From assembly GCF_026968045.1 (NCBI RefSeq), contig NZ_JAPVBQ010000001.1, forward strand, positions 1,191,238-1,255,237: a stretch of DNA of 64,000 nucleotides, written 5' to 3'. Within the stretch, counting starts at the first letter, position 1, and every line of letters starts with the position of its first letter. This document shows positions 42,220 through 51,054 of this stretch, one piece after another. Source of the DNA: Modestobacter sp. VKM Ac-2977. GTDB taxonomy: Bacteria; Actinomycetota; Actinomycetes; Mycobacteriales; Geodermatophilaceae. A program made the translations under genes and the position numbers. The notes beneath the pieces were generated by a model. It ran no database searches, had not been told where the DNA came from, and saw only the letters and a list, made by a program, of their open reading frames with translations.

Positions 42220-42225
42220 AGTCTA
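42220..42225 (-). promoter_or_regulatory. -10 box TAGACT, predicted leaderless
   Basis: TAGACT on the minus strand ends seven bases before the DUF3043 GTG at 42212. Confidence 0.6.
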
Positions 42226-42417
42226 CGTGGACAGCGCCTCCCGACAGGGGGTGCCACGACAGGGGTGTGCCCCGGGCGAGCGGTGCGGGCACCGCCCCGT
42301 GCGACTTTCGAGCCGTACAGTGGGAAGCAGCTCCGCCACGGCGGTGTTGGCCGTCCTGAGAGCCCGCCCTCCGTGGTGGGCCGAGCAGGACACCCTCGAG
42401 TCTGGGAGGACCACGAC

Positions 42418-42774
42418 ATGACCGTGCAGGACACGCAGGCCCCCGGCGCCACCGGCGTCATCCTCAGCGACCCCGCCGCCCTCAAGGTGAAGACGCTGCT
42501 GGAGCAGGAGGGTCGCGACGACCTGCGGCTGCGGATCGCGGTGCAGCCGGGTGGTTGCTCGGGTCTCCGTTACCAGCTGTTCTTCGACGAGCGCTTCCTC
42601 GACGGCGACGCGACCTTCGAGTTCGGTGGCGTCGAGGTCATCGTCGACCGCATGAGCATCCCGTACCTCAGCGGCGCGACGATCGACTTCGTCGACACCA
42701 TCGAGAAGCAGGGCTTCACCATCGACAACCCGAACGCGGGCGGCTCCTGCGCCTGTGGCGACTCGTTCCACTGA
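42418..42774 (+). CDS. erpA: Iron-sulfur cluster insertion protein ErpA (A-type carrier)
   Basis: A 118-residue A-type Fe-S carrier. The three cluster-binding cysteines are present: Cys47 in QPGGCSGLRY, and Cys111 and Cys113 in GGSCACGDSFH. The fold is the HesB-like barrel. It delivers Fe-S clusters to apo-enzymes; LipA, the Rieske protein and others in this window are plausible clients. GGAGGA lies seven bases before the ATG. A -10-like TACAGT at 42316-42321 would give a leader of about 90 bases, so this mRNA is probably not leaderless, unlike many neighbours. The Rv2204c gene holds this place in M. tuberculosis. Confidence 0.93.
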   Translation: MTVQDTQAPGATGVILSDPAALKVKTLLEQEGRDDLRLRIAVQPGGCSGLRYQLFFDERFLDGDATFEFGGVEVIVDRMSIPYLSGATIDFVDTIEKQGFTIDNPNAGGSCACGDSFH

Positions 42775-42791
42775 TCGCCAGCTAGCCCGAA

Positions 42792-42837
42792 CGCACCGAG
42801 GCCCGGCACCCCGCGAGGGGGGCCGGGCCTCGGTGCG
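42792..42837. terminator. erpA / lipoprotein bidirectional terminator
   Basis: Arms CGCACCGAGGCCCGG and CCGGGCCTCGGTGCG (perfect, 15 bp) with a 15-base loop, between convergent genes. Confidence 0.75.
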
Positions 42838-42857
42838 TCCCGGGGGGAGGGTCGGCC

Positions 42858-43211
42858 TCAGTCGGCCGGCTGCGAGGGGATCGGCATCGGGACGCCGGCC
42901 GAGGGGGAGGGTGCCCTCGGGACCACTGCGCCGGGGTCCGGCGCTGGCGTCGGCTGGGCCGTCGGTGCGGGCGGCGTCGTCCCGGGTCGGGGTGTGTCGG
43001 CGGACGGGTCCGGGCGGGGGGCGATCGGCGGCGGGGTCCGCGGCGAGGGTGCCGCGGACGTGGGCGCCGTGGTCGTGGGGATCGTGGTCGTGGGGACCGG
43101 ATCGCCCGGCTCCTCGCCGTCCGTGCCGGAGCAACCGGCCAGCAGCAGGCCGGTCAGCAGCGGGGCGGCCAGCAGGCCACCGGCCGCGGCGACCCTCCGG
43201 CGGCCGGTCAC
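42858..43211 (-). CDS. Proline-rich lipoprotein
   Basis: A 117-residue predicted lipoprotein. A twin-arginine-like basic start (TGRRRV), a hydrophobic core and the lipobox LLLAGC with the modified Cys at about residue 24 are followed by 90 residues of Pro/Thr/Ala/Ser with repeated TTTIPTTTAPTSAAPSP-like units and no recognisable domain. Such tails are thought to span the cell wall. The GTG overlaps the asnB stop as GTGA, so it is translated after asnB from the same mRNA; no functional link is obvious. Its stop is followed by a shared terminator. Confidence 0.68.
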   Translation of the reverse strand: MTGRRRVAAAGGLLAAPLLTGLLLAGCSGTDGEEPGDPVPTTTIPTTTAPTSAAPSPRTPPPIAPRPDPSADTPRPGTTPPAPTAQPTPAPDPGAVVPRAPSPSAGVPMPIPSQPAD

Positions 43212-45142
43212 ATCCGGACGGGGTAGACCGGCTCGGGGATCTCCGGGGTGATCCGCTCCTCGACGAAGATCCCGTGCCAGATCATGAAGACGAGCACGCC
43301 CCAGAGCTGTCGGGCGATCCGCTTGCTGGGCACCTCCGCCTCGCGCAGCCGGTCGAGCAGGCCGAGCACGTGGTCGCGGTCGAGCCACTCGTCGGTCTGG
43401 CTGGCGGTCACGATGTCCCGGGCCCACCCGTGCAACGGGCCGGCCAGGAACTCCGCCGTCGGCACCGGGAAGCCCAGCTTGCGGCGGTTCATGATCTTCG
43501 GCGGGACGATCTGCCGCATCGCCTGCCGCAGCGCGTACTTCGTCGCGTCACCGCGGCGGGGCACCCGCATCTCCAGCGGCAGGCTGCTGGCCAGGGCGAA
43601 GACCTCCGGGTCCAGGAACGGGACCCGCAGCTCGAGGGAGTTGGCCATCGTCATCTTGTCGGCCTTGACCAGGATGTCCCCGCGCAGCCAGGTGAAGAGG
43701 TCGACGTACTGCATGGCCGTCACGTCGTCGTAGCCGGCTTCCCGGGTCTGCCGGTAGAGGGCCTCGGTGACGGTGACGTGGGAGAGGTCGGGGTCGCGAC
43801 CGGGCAGCAGCTGGGCGAGCTCGACGGCGTTGAGGTTCCGGGCGTTGCCGTAGTACCGCTCCGCCAGCGGCTGCGATGCGCGCTCCAGCAGGCTCTGCCC
43901 GCGCACGCCCTCCGGCACCAGCCTCGACAGCCGGCCGAGCGCCTGCCGCCCGACCGCCGGCAGCTTCGTGGCCCAGGCCAGGCTCAGCGGTTCCCGGTAG
44001 ATCGTGTAGCCGCCGAACAGCTCGTCGGCGCCCTCACCGGAGAGCACCACCTTGACGTGCTTGCGGGCCTCGCGGGCGACGAAGTACAGCGGTACGAGCG
44101 CCGGGTCGGCGACCGGGTCGTCCAGGTACCAGACGACCGCGGGGATCGCGTCGGCGAACTCCTGCGCGGTGATCTCCACCGGTACGTGCTCCACACCCAG
44201 GATCGCCGCGGACTCGGCGGCGATGTCGACCTCCGAGGTGGCCTCCCGCTGGAAGCCGACGGTGAAGGTGACCAGGTCGTCGTTGTACTTGTGGGCCAGT
44301 GCGGCGATCGCCGTGGAGTCGATGCCGCTGGAGAGGAACGACCCGACCGTGACGTCGGCGCGCATGTGCTTGGCGACCGAGTCGTCTAGCACCTCGGCGA
44401 TCCGGTCGAACAGTGCCTGCTCGCCTCCCGGGGCGACCGGCTGCGACCGGAACGACGGGTGGAACCAGCGCTTCGTGTGCAGCTCGCCGTCCACCACGGT
44501 GAAGCTGGTGCCGCTCTCGATCCGCCGGATCCCCCGGTGCAGGGTGGCGGGCTCGGGCACGTACTGCAGGGTCAGGTAGTGCTGCAGCGACGCCGGGTCG
44601 ACGCCGCCGGCGCCGGGGGTGCCGCCCAGCAGCTCCAGCAGGGCCTTCTTCTCCGAGCTGAAGACCAGGCCACCGTCGGCCAGTCGAGCGGTGAACAGCG
44701 GCTTGATGCCGAAGGCGTCCCGGGCGCCGAACGCCGTCCCGGTCCGGGTGTCCCAGATGACGAACGCGAACATGCCGCGCAGTCGCGGGACGATCGCCTC
44801 GCCCCACAGGTGGTAGCCCGCGACGATCGCCTCGGTGTCGCCCTCGGTGGCGAACGTGGCGCCGGCCGCCTTCAGCTCTTCGCGCAGCTCCAGGTAGTTG
44901 TAGATCTCGCCGTTGAAGACGATCCGGTACCGGCCCTCGGCGTAGGGCATCGGCTGGGGGCTGCCCTCGATGTCGATGAACGCCAGCCGGTTGAAGCCGA
45001 GCACCGCGTGCCCGTCCGACCAGACCTCCCGGTCGTCGGGACCCCGGTGCCGCAGGCAGCGCAGCGCGTGTTGCACCCCGGAGACGGTCTGCTCGTCGAC
45101 CCGCTCGGCGTCGGTGGACAGGTAGGCCAGCAGGCCGCACAT
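43208..45142 (-). CDS. asnB: Asparagine synthetase (glutamine-hydrolysing)
   Basis: A 644-residue AsnB. The mature N-terminus would be Cys2 (MCGLLAYLS), the class II glutaminase nucleophile; RHRGPDDREVW, NGEIYNY and GDTEA complete that domain. The synthetase domain has the PP-loop FLSSGIDSTAIA and LSGEGADELFGGY. The enzyme converts aspartate, glutamine and ATP to asparagine. In mycobacteria asnB beside ctaC is linked to cell-wall amidation and antibiotic tolerance, so amidation of other substrates is possible. Preceded on the same strand by DUF3817 with a small hairpin between; followed by an overlapping lipoprotein gene. Confidence 0.93.
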   Translation of the reverse strand: MCGLLAYLSTDAERVDEQTVSGVQHALRCLRHRGPDDREVWSDGHAVLGFNRLAFIDIEGSPQPMPYAEGRYRIVFNGEIYNYLELREELKAAGATFATEGDTEAIVAGYHLWGEAIVPRLRGMFAFVIWDTRTGTAFGARDAFGIKPLFTARLADGGLVFSSEKKALLELLGGTPGAGGVDPASLQHYLTLQYVPEPATLHRGIRRIESGTSFTVVDGELHTKRWFHPSFRSQPVAPGGEQALFDRIAEVLDDSVAKHMRADVTVGSFLSSGIDSTAIAALAHKYNDDLVTFTVGFQREATSEVDIAAESAAILGVEHVPVEITAQEFADAIPAVVWYLDDPVADPALVPLYFVAREARKHVKVVLSGEGADELFGGYTIYREPLSLAWATKLPAVGRQALGRLSRLVPEGVRGQSLLERASQPLAERYYGNARNLNAVELAQLLPGRDPDLSHVTVTEALYRQTREAGYDDVTAMQYVDLFTWLRGDILVKADKMTMANSLELRVPFLDPEVFALASSLPLEMRVPRRGDATKYALRQAMRQIVPPKIMNRRKLGFPVPTAEFLAGPLHGWARDIVTASQTDEWLDRDHVLGLLDRLREAEVPSKRIARQLWGVLVFMIWHGIFVEERITPEIPEPVYPVRM

Positions 45143-45170
45143 GCGGGAGGTCTCCAGGAGGTGGGGGAGG

Positions 45171-45186
45171 GGGGCCGTAAGGCCCC
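45171..45186 (-). terminator. Small hairpin after the DUF3817 gene
   Basis: GGGGCC-GTAA-GGCCCC: six perfect G/C pairs and a four-base loop, 5 bases beyond the DUF3817 stop. Confidence 0.4.
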
Positions 45187-45190
45187 GTGG

Positions 45191-45565
45191 TCAGACGCGC
45201 TCGCCGGCGCGGGTCTTACGGGTGGCGATCCGCTCGGCGACGAAGGACAGGATCGGGACGGTGCCCGCCAGGAGCACGAGCACCGATCCCTTGACCGACC
45301 ACCGGGCGCGCAGCGCGAGGTCGCAGGCGGTCACGAAGAAGATCGCGTAGAGCCAGCCGTGCGCGGTGCCGATCACCGCCACCGGCCCCTCGACACCGGC
45401 GAGGCGCTTCAGCGGGACGGCGACCAGGATCAGGGCGATCAGCAGGACGCCGACGATCCAGGCCATCACCCGGTAGCGGGTCAGCGCGGCCGGCACGTCC
45501 TGCCCGACCCGGCGGGCCAGCGCGCGTGGCAGCCGCGACGACGTCGCGGTGCGGTCAGCGGTCAC
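45191..45565 (-). CDS. DUF3817 integral membrane protein
   Basis: A 124-residue membrane protein of the DUF3817 family. Three to four helices: YRVMAWIVGVLLIALILVAV (about 31-50), HGWLYAIFFVTACDLAL with the conserved GxxHGxLY-like motif (about 69-86), and SVKGSVLVLLAGTVPILSFV (about 91-110). The C-terminus is basic. Function unknown. The GTG lies inside the 3' end of the upstream gene (11-base overlap) and has GGAG five bases upstream, so the two are cotranscribed. Homologues are commonly next to cytochrome oxidase genes. Confidence 0.85.
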   Translation of the reverse strand: MTADRTATSSRLPRALARRVGQDVPAALTRYRVMAWIVGVLLIALILVAVPLKRLAGVEGPVAVIGTAHGWLYAIFFVTACDLALRARWSVKGSVLVLLAGTVPILSFVAERIATRKTRAGERV

Positions 45566-45920
45566 TGTCGCTCCGCGGCCTGAGGGCCTTCTCGTTGAGC
45601 TCGGCGAGGTAGGCGTTGTAGGCAGCCAGCTCCGGGTCGCCGGTCGTGTCGATCCGCGGCCGCTGGTACAGCACCAGGGAGGCGCCGGGCTCGTCGTCCG
45701 CGGGGTCCCGGGCCAGCTCGTCCTTGGCCATCTTGAGGTAGAAGCCCAGGCCCATGAACCCGTAGAGCGGCCACTGCAGCGCATAGCTCCAGTTGACGGC
45801 GCCGCCACCGGCCTCGGCCTTGGTCAACTGCCAGTAGCCGAGGAAGAACGTCATCACGAAGAGCGCCACGACCACCAGGTGCATGAAGAGCCACCCGGGG
45901 CTGAGCAGGCGTCGGTACAC
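45555..45920 (-). CDS. SURF1-like N-terminal membrane protein, possible oxidase-assembly role
   Basis: A 121-residue protein with one or two membrane helices: MYRRLLSPGWLFMHLVVVAL leading into FVMTFFLGYWQLTKAE, and WSYALQWPLYGFMGLGFYLK. The opening (R..L.P.WL..H..V......LG.WQL) is like the N-terminal helix of SURF1 oxidase-assembly proteins, but the periplasmic domain is missing. The soluble tail contains YQRPRIDTTGDPELAAYNAYLAELNEK-like residues seen in related actinobacterial proteins; Tyr-Asn-X-Tyr-Leu is conserved in my memory. It lies divergent from ctaC, which supports a link to oxidase biogenesis (inference). The GTG start has TACAGT seven bases upstream. Confidence 0.65.
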   Translation of the reverse strand: MYRRLLSPGWLFMHLVVVALFVMTFFLGYWQLTKAEAGGGAVNWSYALQWPLYGFMGLGFYLKMAKDELARDPADDEPGASLVLYQRPRIDTTGDPELAAYNAYLAELNEKALRPRSDSDR

Positions 45921-45927
45921 GCCCGCG

Positions 45928-45933
45928 ACTGTA
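45928..45933 (-). promoter_or_regulatory. -10 box TACAGT, predicted leaderless
   Basis: TACAGT on the minus strand ends seven bases before the GTG at 45920. Confidence 0.6.
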
Positions 45934-46229
45934 ACCGCCGGGGCCGGCCGTGGGCCGTCGCCCACGGCGTGGCCCCGAGCACGTCAGCGCCCGCGCTGCC
46001 GGCCGGCAGCGGGCTCGCCGTCACGCCGGTGGACGCCGCCGGTCGTGTCCGACCAGCGGGCCCGGGGCGACCCGCCGGGGCGGTGCTCCCGCCCCCGGGA
46101 CGACGGGCGGGGTCGGCTAGTCTCGGCGAGACTGTGGTCGGGGTGGGCAGAGCCTGTCGGGCAACCGAGGAGCACCCGCCGGTGAGACCGCGTGGCGCCG
46201 CCACGCGGGGGATGAGGAGGCAGCGGGCA
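45934..46229. other. Gene-free interval upstream of ctaC
   Basis: About 300 bases of GC-rich sequence between divergent starts. It contains several G/C hairpins, the probable ctaC -10 box at 46118 and, just before the ctaC ribosome binding site, an 8-bp stem CCGCGTGG/CCACGCGG (about 46187-46207) that could affect access to it. No convincing ORF or operator was seen. Confidence 0.45.
46118..46123 (+). promoter_or_regulatory. Possible ctaC -10 box TAGTCT
   Basis: TAGTCT with a start point near 46130 would give a leader of about 100 bases before the ctaC GTG, which has its own GAGGAGG. Confidence 0.4.
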
Positions 46230-47102
46230 GTGGCTCGACGCAGCAAGCTGGCGAAGGTCGCCGGGCTCGGTCTCCTGGGAGCGCTGACGCTCAGCGGGTG
46301 CGACGTCACGGGCAGTTGGCTCAGTTGGGGATGGCCCGAGGGCATCACCGACCAGGCCGAGCGCATGCACGACCTGTGGATCGGTTCGACGATCGCCGCC
46401 CTGGTGGTCGGCATCGCGGTGTGGGTGCTCATCGCCTACGCGACCATCCGGTACCGGAAGCGCGGGGACGAGCTGCCCCGGCAGACCGCCTACAACCTCC
46501 CGCTCGAGGTCGTCTACACGATCATCCCGTTCCTGATCATCGCGGTGCTCTTCTTCTTCACCGTGAACACCCAGAACGAGGTCCGCGACGTCAGCGACGA
46601 CCCGGACGTCACGGTGGAGGTCAACGCCTTCAAGTGGAACTGGCAGTTCGTCTACCCCGAGACGGAGACCGCGGGCGGTGAGGCCGTGTCGACGGTCGGC
46701 ACCAGCACCGAGATCCCGATCCTGGTGGTCCCCACCGACCAGACGATCCGGTTCGAGCTGGCCTCGGCGGACGTCATCCACTCCTTCTGGGTGCCGGAGT
46801 TCCTCTTCAAGCTCGACATCCTCCCGGGCAACGAGAACGGGCGGGACAACGTCTTCGAGGTCACCGTCCGCGAGGAAGGCGCCTACGTCGGCCGCTGCGC
46901 CGAGCTGTGCGGCACCTACCACGCGTTCATGAACTTCGAGCTCCGTTCGGTGTCACCTGATGCGTACGAGGACTACCTCGCAGCACGCGAGGACGGGCTG
47001 TCGGTCTACGACGCGCTCGTGCTCATCGGCGAGCCGGGCGAGGCGGTCTCCACGGAGCCGTTCCTGCTCCAGCGCGAACAGGCGGTGGCCTCGGATGACT
47101 GA
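46230..47102 (+). CDS. ctaC: Cytochrome c oxidase subunit II
   Basis: A 290-residue CuA-binding subunit of the aa3 oxidase. A lipobox LTLSGC puts the lipidated Cys at residue 24. Two membrane helices follow (LWIGSTIAALVVGIAVWVLI and VVYTIIPFLIIAVLFFFTVN), then the periplasmic cupredoxin domain. CuA ligands are in SADVIHSFWVPEF and in CAELCGTYHAFM (Cys223, Cys227, His231, Met234). It receives electrons from the bcc complex encoded at 48263-51932. The GTG start has GAGGAGG nine bases upstream; ATG 46212 is less likely. ctaF follows after 33 bases and is probably cotranscribed. Confidence 0.95.
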   Translation: MARRSKLAKVAGLGLLGALTLSGCDVTGSWLSWGWPEGITDQAERMHDLWIGSTIAALVVGIAVWVLIAYATIRYRKRGDELPRQTAYNLPLEVVYTIIPFLIIAVLFFFTVNTQNEVRDVSDDPDVTVEVNAFKWNWQFVYPETETAGGEAVSTVGTSTEIPILVVPTDQTIRFELASADVIHSFWVPEFLFKLDILPGNENGRDNVFEVTVREEGAYVGRCAELCGTYHAFMNFELRSVSPDAYEDYLAAREDGLSVYDALVLIGEPGEAVSTEPFLLQREQAVASDD

Positions 47103-47135
47103 CCCGATCACCTCGCACCACCTGGAGGAGCGGCC

Positions 47136-47537
47136 GTGAAGGTCGAAGCGCTCATCTTCAACTTGATCACGGTGTTCTGCCTCGTGACCGCAGTCGTCTA
47201 CGGCTTCTGGTCCCGTGAGCCGATCGGGACGACGGCGCTCGCGCTGTCCGGCGGCCTCACGGCCCTGATCGGTGGCTTCTTCTGGTTCGTGAGCCGGCGC
47301 ATCGACGCCCGTCCCGAGGACCGCAAGGACGCCGAGATCGCCGACGGTGCCGGCGAGCTGGGCTTCTTCAGCCCGGCGAGCTACTGGCCGTTCGGGCTGG
47401 CGTTCTCGGCCGGGATCATGGGGCTCGCGCTTGCGTTCTGGTACCCGTGGCTGGTCATCATCGGTGTCGTCGCGCTCATCGTGACCATCGGTGGGCTGCT
47501 CTTCGAGTACTACGTCGGGCAGAACGCGCACAGCTGA
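47136..47537 (+). CDS. ctaF: Cytochrome c oxidase subunit IV, actinobacterial type
   Basis: A 133-residue membrane subunit specific to actinobacterial aa3 oxidases. Four helices are visible (LIFNLITVFCLVTAVVYGFW, TALALSGGLTALIGGFFWFV, WPFGLAFSAGIMGLALAFWY and LVIIGVVALIVTIGGLLFEY), with the family segment EIADGAGELGFFSPASYWP between helices 2 and 3. It stabilises the bcc-aa3 supercomplex. GGAGGAG lies a few bases before the GTG start. A strong terminator follows. Confidence 0.93.
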   Translation: MKVEALIFNLITVFCLVTAVVYGFWSREPIGTTALALSGGLTALIGGFFWFVSRRIDARPEDRKDAEIADGAGELGFFSPASYWPFGLAFSAGIMGLALAFWYPWLVIIGVVALIVTIGGLLFEYYVGQNAHS

Positions 47538-47560
47538 TCGACACCTGCACGGCACCACTC

Positions 47561-47596
47561 AGCGGGGCCCCTTCCCAGTCGGGAAGGGGCCCCGCT
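47561..47596. terminator. ctaC-ctaF terminator
   Basis: Perfect 16-bp arms AGCGGGGCCCCTTCCC and GGGAAGGGGCCCCGCT with loop AGTC, 23 bases after the ctaF stop. Confidence 0.8.
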
Positions 47597-47639
47597 CGGC
47601 ATGTGCGCCCTGGAGCGGCGGAGGCAGGGCAACAGGCGG

Positions 47640-48131
47640 CAGGGCGGCAGGCGGCGGGCTGGGTCGGGGCTGCAGTCGCTGCTCTCCCGTGAGGCCTGCC
47701 TTCGTCAGGCGCTGGACCAACGCGGCGACGGGCGAGCGGCAGGCGGGGACGACCTCGTGGTCGAACCGCATCACGTCCTCGTGCCGGTCGACGGAGCCGA
47801 TGACGAGCACGCCGGAGGAGCGGAGGAGCCGGGGGAACGCGGCGAGCACACGGACGAGTCACGGCGGCGGCAGGTGGATCGTCGCGTACCAGGAGCGGAT
47901 GCTTGCGACGGACTGCTCGGGGACGTCCAGCTCGGTCATCGAGCCGAGCTCGGACTCCGGGCCGGGATGACTCGTCTGAAGGCGCGCGATGAACTCGCGG
48001 GCCATGCCGACGCCCGCCACCTGGGCGCCCCAGGGGTGCAGCAGGGCGGTCCAGTCACCGGGCCCGCAACTGCGGTCGAGCACCGGACCAGGAAGCCCGG
48101 TCAGGTGCCGCCGCACGAGGGCGGTGTCGTC
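47640..48131 (-). pseudogene. Class I SAM-dependent methyltransferase, broken by an in-frame stop
   Basis: On the minus strand the reading from 48131 gives DTALVRRHLTGLPGPVLD then RSCGPGDWTALLHPWGAQVA, the motif I region (normally DxGCGPGxWT), then ELGSMTELDVPEQSVASI and WYATIHLPPP, the motif II-III region. At 47859-47861 the frame is closed by TGA, and the same frame continues beyond it with LVRVLAAFPRLLRSSGVLVI and DRHEDVMRFDHEVVPA, RSPVAALVQRLTKAGLT, the typical C-terminal half. So one nonsense codon splits the gene. The first motif glycine and acidic residues are also altered (DRSCGPG), and no N-terminal half or good start is present. Together these point to a gene no longer under selection. 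Confidence 0.7.
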
Positions 48132-48206
48132 CCCGTGGTTCCTGCCCGCCGCCGTCGAACAGGCCGAGGTACGGCCATCGACCCCGGGGGAGGCCAGCCG
48201 GAGACG

Positions 48207-48246
48207 CAGCAGGGCCCCGACGGAGGTGTCCGTCGGGGCCCTGCTG
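48207..48246 (-). terminator. qcr operon terminator
   Basis: Perfect 18-bp arms CAGCAGGGCCCCGACGGA and TCCGTCGGGGCCCTGCTG with loop GGTG, 16 bases beyond the qcrB stop. The longest perfect hairpin in the window. Confidence 0.8.
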
Positions 48247-48262
48247 CTGGTGGTGCCTTTGG

Positions 48263-49945
48263 TCAGTCGCGCGGGGCCTGCGGCCGCCCGCCCTCGGAGG
48301 GGCGGCCCCCCTCGGAGGGTCGACCCGAGGTGATGGACTGGCGGTCGGACTGCTCCGACTCCAGCCCGCGGGCCTCGAGCTCCGCCTGCCGCTGGACCTC
48401 GGCCGGCTCCTCGACCGGCTTGAAGAAGCCCTTGATCGCACGGCGTGCGCCGCCGACCTGGTTCATCTTCTTGGGCACCGAGGCGCCGCCGTAGGCCAGC
48501 TGACCGTGGCCGTGCTCGTCCACCGGGCCGAGGGGCTGGTGGACCTCGATGAACTCACCGCTGGGCAGCCGCCGGATGACCCCGGTCTCGATGCCGTGCT
48601 CGAGCACCTCGCGGTCGTGCCGCTGAAGCCCGATGCACAGCCGGTAGGTCATCCAGTAGGCGAACGGCGGGAGCACGAGGCAACCGATCCGGCCGAACCA
48701 GGTCATCGCGTTGAGGCTGATGTCGAACTTGTCGGCGATCAGGTCGTTGCCACCGGAGATCCACAGGATCACGTAGAACGTGAGCGCCATGGCGCCCACC
48801 GACGTCCGGACAGGCACGTCGCGGGGGCGCTGCAGCAGGTGGTGGGCCGCAGTGTCCCCGGTCAGCTTGCGCTCGATCATCGGGTAGAGCGCGAGCACGG
48901 TGAACATCAGGCCGGCGCCGACCACGGTGGGCCAGAACAGGGCCGGGATGGTGTAGTCGCCGGGGAGGTTGATGTCCCAGGCCGGGAAGAGGCGGGTCGA
49001 CCCGTCGAGGAAGCCGATGTACCAGTCCGGCTGCGAACCGGCCGACACCTGCGCCGGGTTGTACGGACCCCACAGCCAGATCGGGTTGATCTGCACCAGA
49101 CCGCCCAGCGCGGCACACAGTCCGAAGACGATGAACAACAGCGCGGTCGCCTTCACGGCGAAGCCGGGGAAGAGCCGGTTCCCGACGACGTTGTGCTCGG
49201 TGCGACCGGCACCGGGGAATTGCGTGTGCTTCTGCTTGACCAGGATCAGCAGGTGCGCCGCGATCAGCGCCAGGATGATCGCCGGGAGGATCAGCACGTG
49301 GACGATGTAGAACCGTCCGATGATCTCCGTGCCGACGTAGTCGCCGTTGAAGACCGCCCAGTGCGCCCAGGTGCCGATGACCGGCAGCGACAGGATGATC
49401 GCGCTGATGATCCGGAGGCCTGTGCCCGACAGCAGGTCGTCGGGAAGGGAGTAGCCGGTGACGCCCATGAGCAGCGCCAGGACCAGCAGCACGACGCCGA
49501 TCAGCCAGTTGGTCTCGCGCGGGCGCCGGAACGCACCGGTGAAGAAGATCCGCAGCAGGTGGATGACGATCGAGGCCACGAACAGCAGGGCGGCCCAGTG
49601 GTGGATCTGCCGGATCAGCAGACCGCCGCGGACGTCGAAGGAGAGCCCGAGCGTCGACTCGTAGGCCGCCGACATCTCCACGCCCCGCAACGGCGCGTAG
49701 GTCCCCTCGTAGACGACCTCCTGCATCGTGGCGTCGTAGAAGAACGTCAGGTACGTGCCGGAGAGCAGCAGGATGACGAAGGAGTAGAGCGCGATCTCCC
49801 CGAGCAGGAACGACCAGTGGTCCGGGAAGACCTTGTTCAGGGTCCGACGCAGCGGGCCGGCGACGATCAGCCGGTCGTCGACCTCGAGGGCCGCTTGCCC
49901 GATCTTGCTCGTCGGCGCACCAGGCGCCGCCGTCGTGGTGGCCAT
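48263..49945 (-). CDS. qcrB: Cytochrome bc1 complex cytochrome b subunit
   Basis: A 560-residue cytochrome b with eight or nine membrane helices. Haem-ligand histidines lie in [20 protein letters not shown] and [20 protein letters not shown]; the quinol-oxidation PDWY loop appears as [13 protein letters not shown]. The first 40 residues and a C-terminal extension of about 120 residues are cytoplasmic, as in other actinobacterial QcrB proteins; the very end contains a short tandem repeat, [14 protein letters not shown]. QcrB is the target of known mycobacterial respiration inhibitors. The ATG overlaps the qcrA stop as TGATG, so the subunits are translated in sequence. Confidence 0.95.
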   Translation of the reverse strand: MATTTAAPGAPTSKIGQAALEVDDRLIVAGPLRRTLNKVFPDHWSFLLGEIALYSFVILLLSGTYLTFFYDATMQEVVYEGTYAPLRGVEMSAAYESTLGLSFDVRGGLLIRQIHHWAALLFVASIVIHLLRIFFTGAFRRPRETNWLIGVVLLVLALLMGVTGYSLPDDLLSGTGLRIISAIILSLPVIGTWAHWAVFNGDYVGTEIIGRFYIVHVLILPAIILALIAAHLLILVKQKHTQFPGAGRTEHNVVGNRLFPGFAVKATALLFIVFGLCAALGGLVQINPIWLWGPYNPAQVSAGSQPDWYIGFLDGSTRLFPAWDINLPGDYTIPALFWPTVVGAGLMFTVLALYPMIERKLTGDTAAHHLLQRPRDVPVRTSVGAMALTFYVILWISGGNDLIADKFDISLNAMTWFGRIGCLVLPPFAYWMTYRLCIGLQRHDREVLEHGIETGVIRRLPSGEFIEVHQPLGPVDEHGHGQLAYGGASVPKKMNQVGGARRAIKGFFKPVEEPAEVQRQAELEARGLESEQSDRQSITSGRPSEGGRPSEGGRPQAPRD

Positions 49946-51054
49946 CAGATCCGTTCCCGGTTCCAGTAGGTGGGGCCGACTGCCTCAATGTAGTCGCTCC
50001 GTGCCACGAAGTAGCCCTCGTCGTCGACCGTGATGGGCAGCTGGGGGAGTGCGCGGGTCGCCGGACCGAAGACCGGCTTCGCCCCTTCGGTCACCAGGAA
50101 CTGTGACTGGTGGCAAGGGCAGAGGATGCGGCCCGTCTCCTGCTCGTAGAGCGACACCGGGCAGCCGGCGTGCGTGCAGATCTTCGAGTAGGCCACGTAG
50201 TCGCCGTAGGAGAAGTCGGCCTGGCCCTCCCGAGGCTCATCGCTGAGCTGCTGCTCCGGCCGGAGCCGGATCAGCATGGTGGCTGCGTCGGCCTGCCGGT
50301 TGCCACCCTCGACGGCCGGGAAGACCGTCTCGAGCGAACCGGGCTGCTGGTCACCCGGACGGATCGGGGTGCCGTCGTCGCGGAGGAGGCGGACCCCCTC
50401 GGCCCACGACGTGGTCCCGAGCGGGTTGCCCGTGTTGGGGTTCTTGATCAGACCGCCCAGCGGGGCGATCAGCATGGCGCCGAAGGCGGCACCCATCACG
50501 CCGAGCGTGCCCAGGAGCAGCTTGCGGCGGGGGAGCCCGGACTTGTCCAGGCCGCTCATCAAGGACGCACCGGTGGTGACCCGGTCGAAGTGCGAGCCGT
50601 CGTGCTTGTCCTGTACCGCGGTCTCGTGCGGCAGCAGCTTCTTGACGTACTGCACCAGGCCGATGCCGATGCACAGCAGCGACAGGCCCATCGCCAGCCC
50701 GAGGAGCGGGGTGAACAGTGCGCTCCAGGAGTCGGCGCCCACCTCCCACTCCCAGTCGGGGAGGAACCAGCCGGAGCCGGCGTAGACGACCAGGAAGGCG
50801 ACGGCGAAGACCGCGCCGAGGGCGAACCACATGGTCACCTGGCGGGTGGCCTGCTTCTCCAGTGCCGACCCCGGCACGGGACCGGGCTCGACGTGCAGGA
50901 TCTCCACGCCGTCGTAGCGGGCACCGAGCCGGTCCAGCTGCGTGCGGTCCATCGCCGCCAGCTGGGCCGGGGTGTACTCGTCGTCCGGCCCGCCGTGGGT
51001 GGGGCCGGCGACGTCGCTGCCGTTCGAACCAGGGTGCTTGTCCGTCGTGCTCAC
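49945..51054 (-). CDS. qcrA: Cytochrome bc1 complex Rieske iron-sulfur subunit
   Basis: A 369-residue Rieske protein of the actinobacterial three-helix type. Membrane helices: [40 protein letters not shown] and [20 protein letters not shown], the last preceded by the twin-arginine-like SGLPRRKL typical of Tat-dependent export of the final helix. The [2Fe-2S] site is CTHAGC (Cys293, His295, Cys298) and CPCHQSQF (Cys312, Cys314, His315). The GTG overlaps the qcrC stop as GTGA. Confidence 0.95.
   Translation of the reverse strand: MSTTDKHPGSNGSDVAGPTHGGPDDEYTPAQLAAMDRTQLDRLGARYDGVEILHVEPGPVPGSALEKQATRQVTMWFALGAVFAVAFLVVYAGSGWFLPDWEWEVGADSWSALFTPLLGLAMGLSLLCIGIGLVQYVKKLLPHETAVQDKHDGSHFDRVTTGASLMSGLDKSGLPRRKLLLGTLGVMGAAFGAMLIAPLGGLIKNPNTGNPLGTTSWAEGVRLLRDDGTPIRPGDQQPGSLETVFPAVEGGNRQADAATMLIRLRPEQQLSDEPREGQADFSYGDYVAYSKICTHAGCPVSLYEQETGRILCPCHQSQFLVTEGAKPVFGPATRALPQLPITVDDEGYFVARSDYIEAVGPTYWNRERI

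Noticed and set aside
42818-43427. Longer reading of the lipoprotein into the asnB 3' end
   Set aside because: The extra N-terminal part is antisense-like and out of frame with asnB; the GTG overlapping the asnB stop followed by a lipobox gives a sensible protein.
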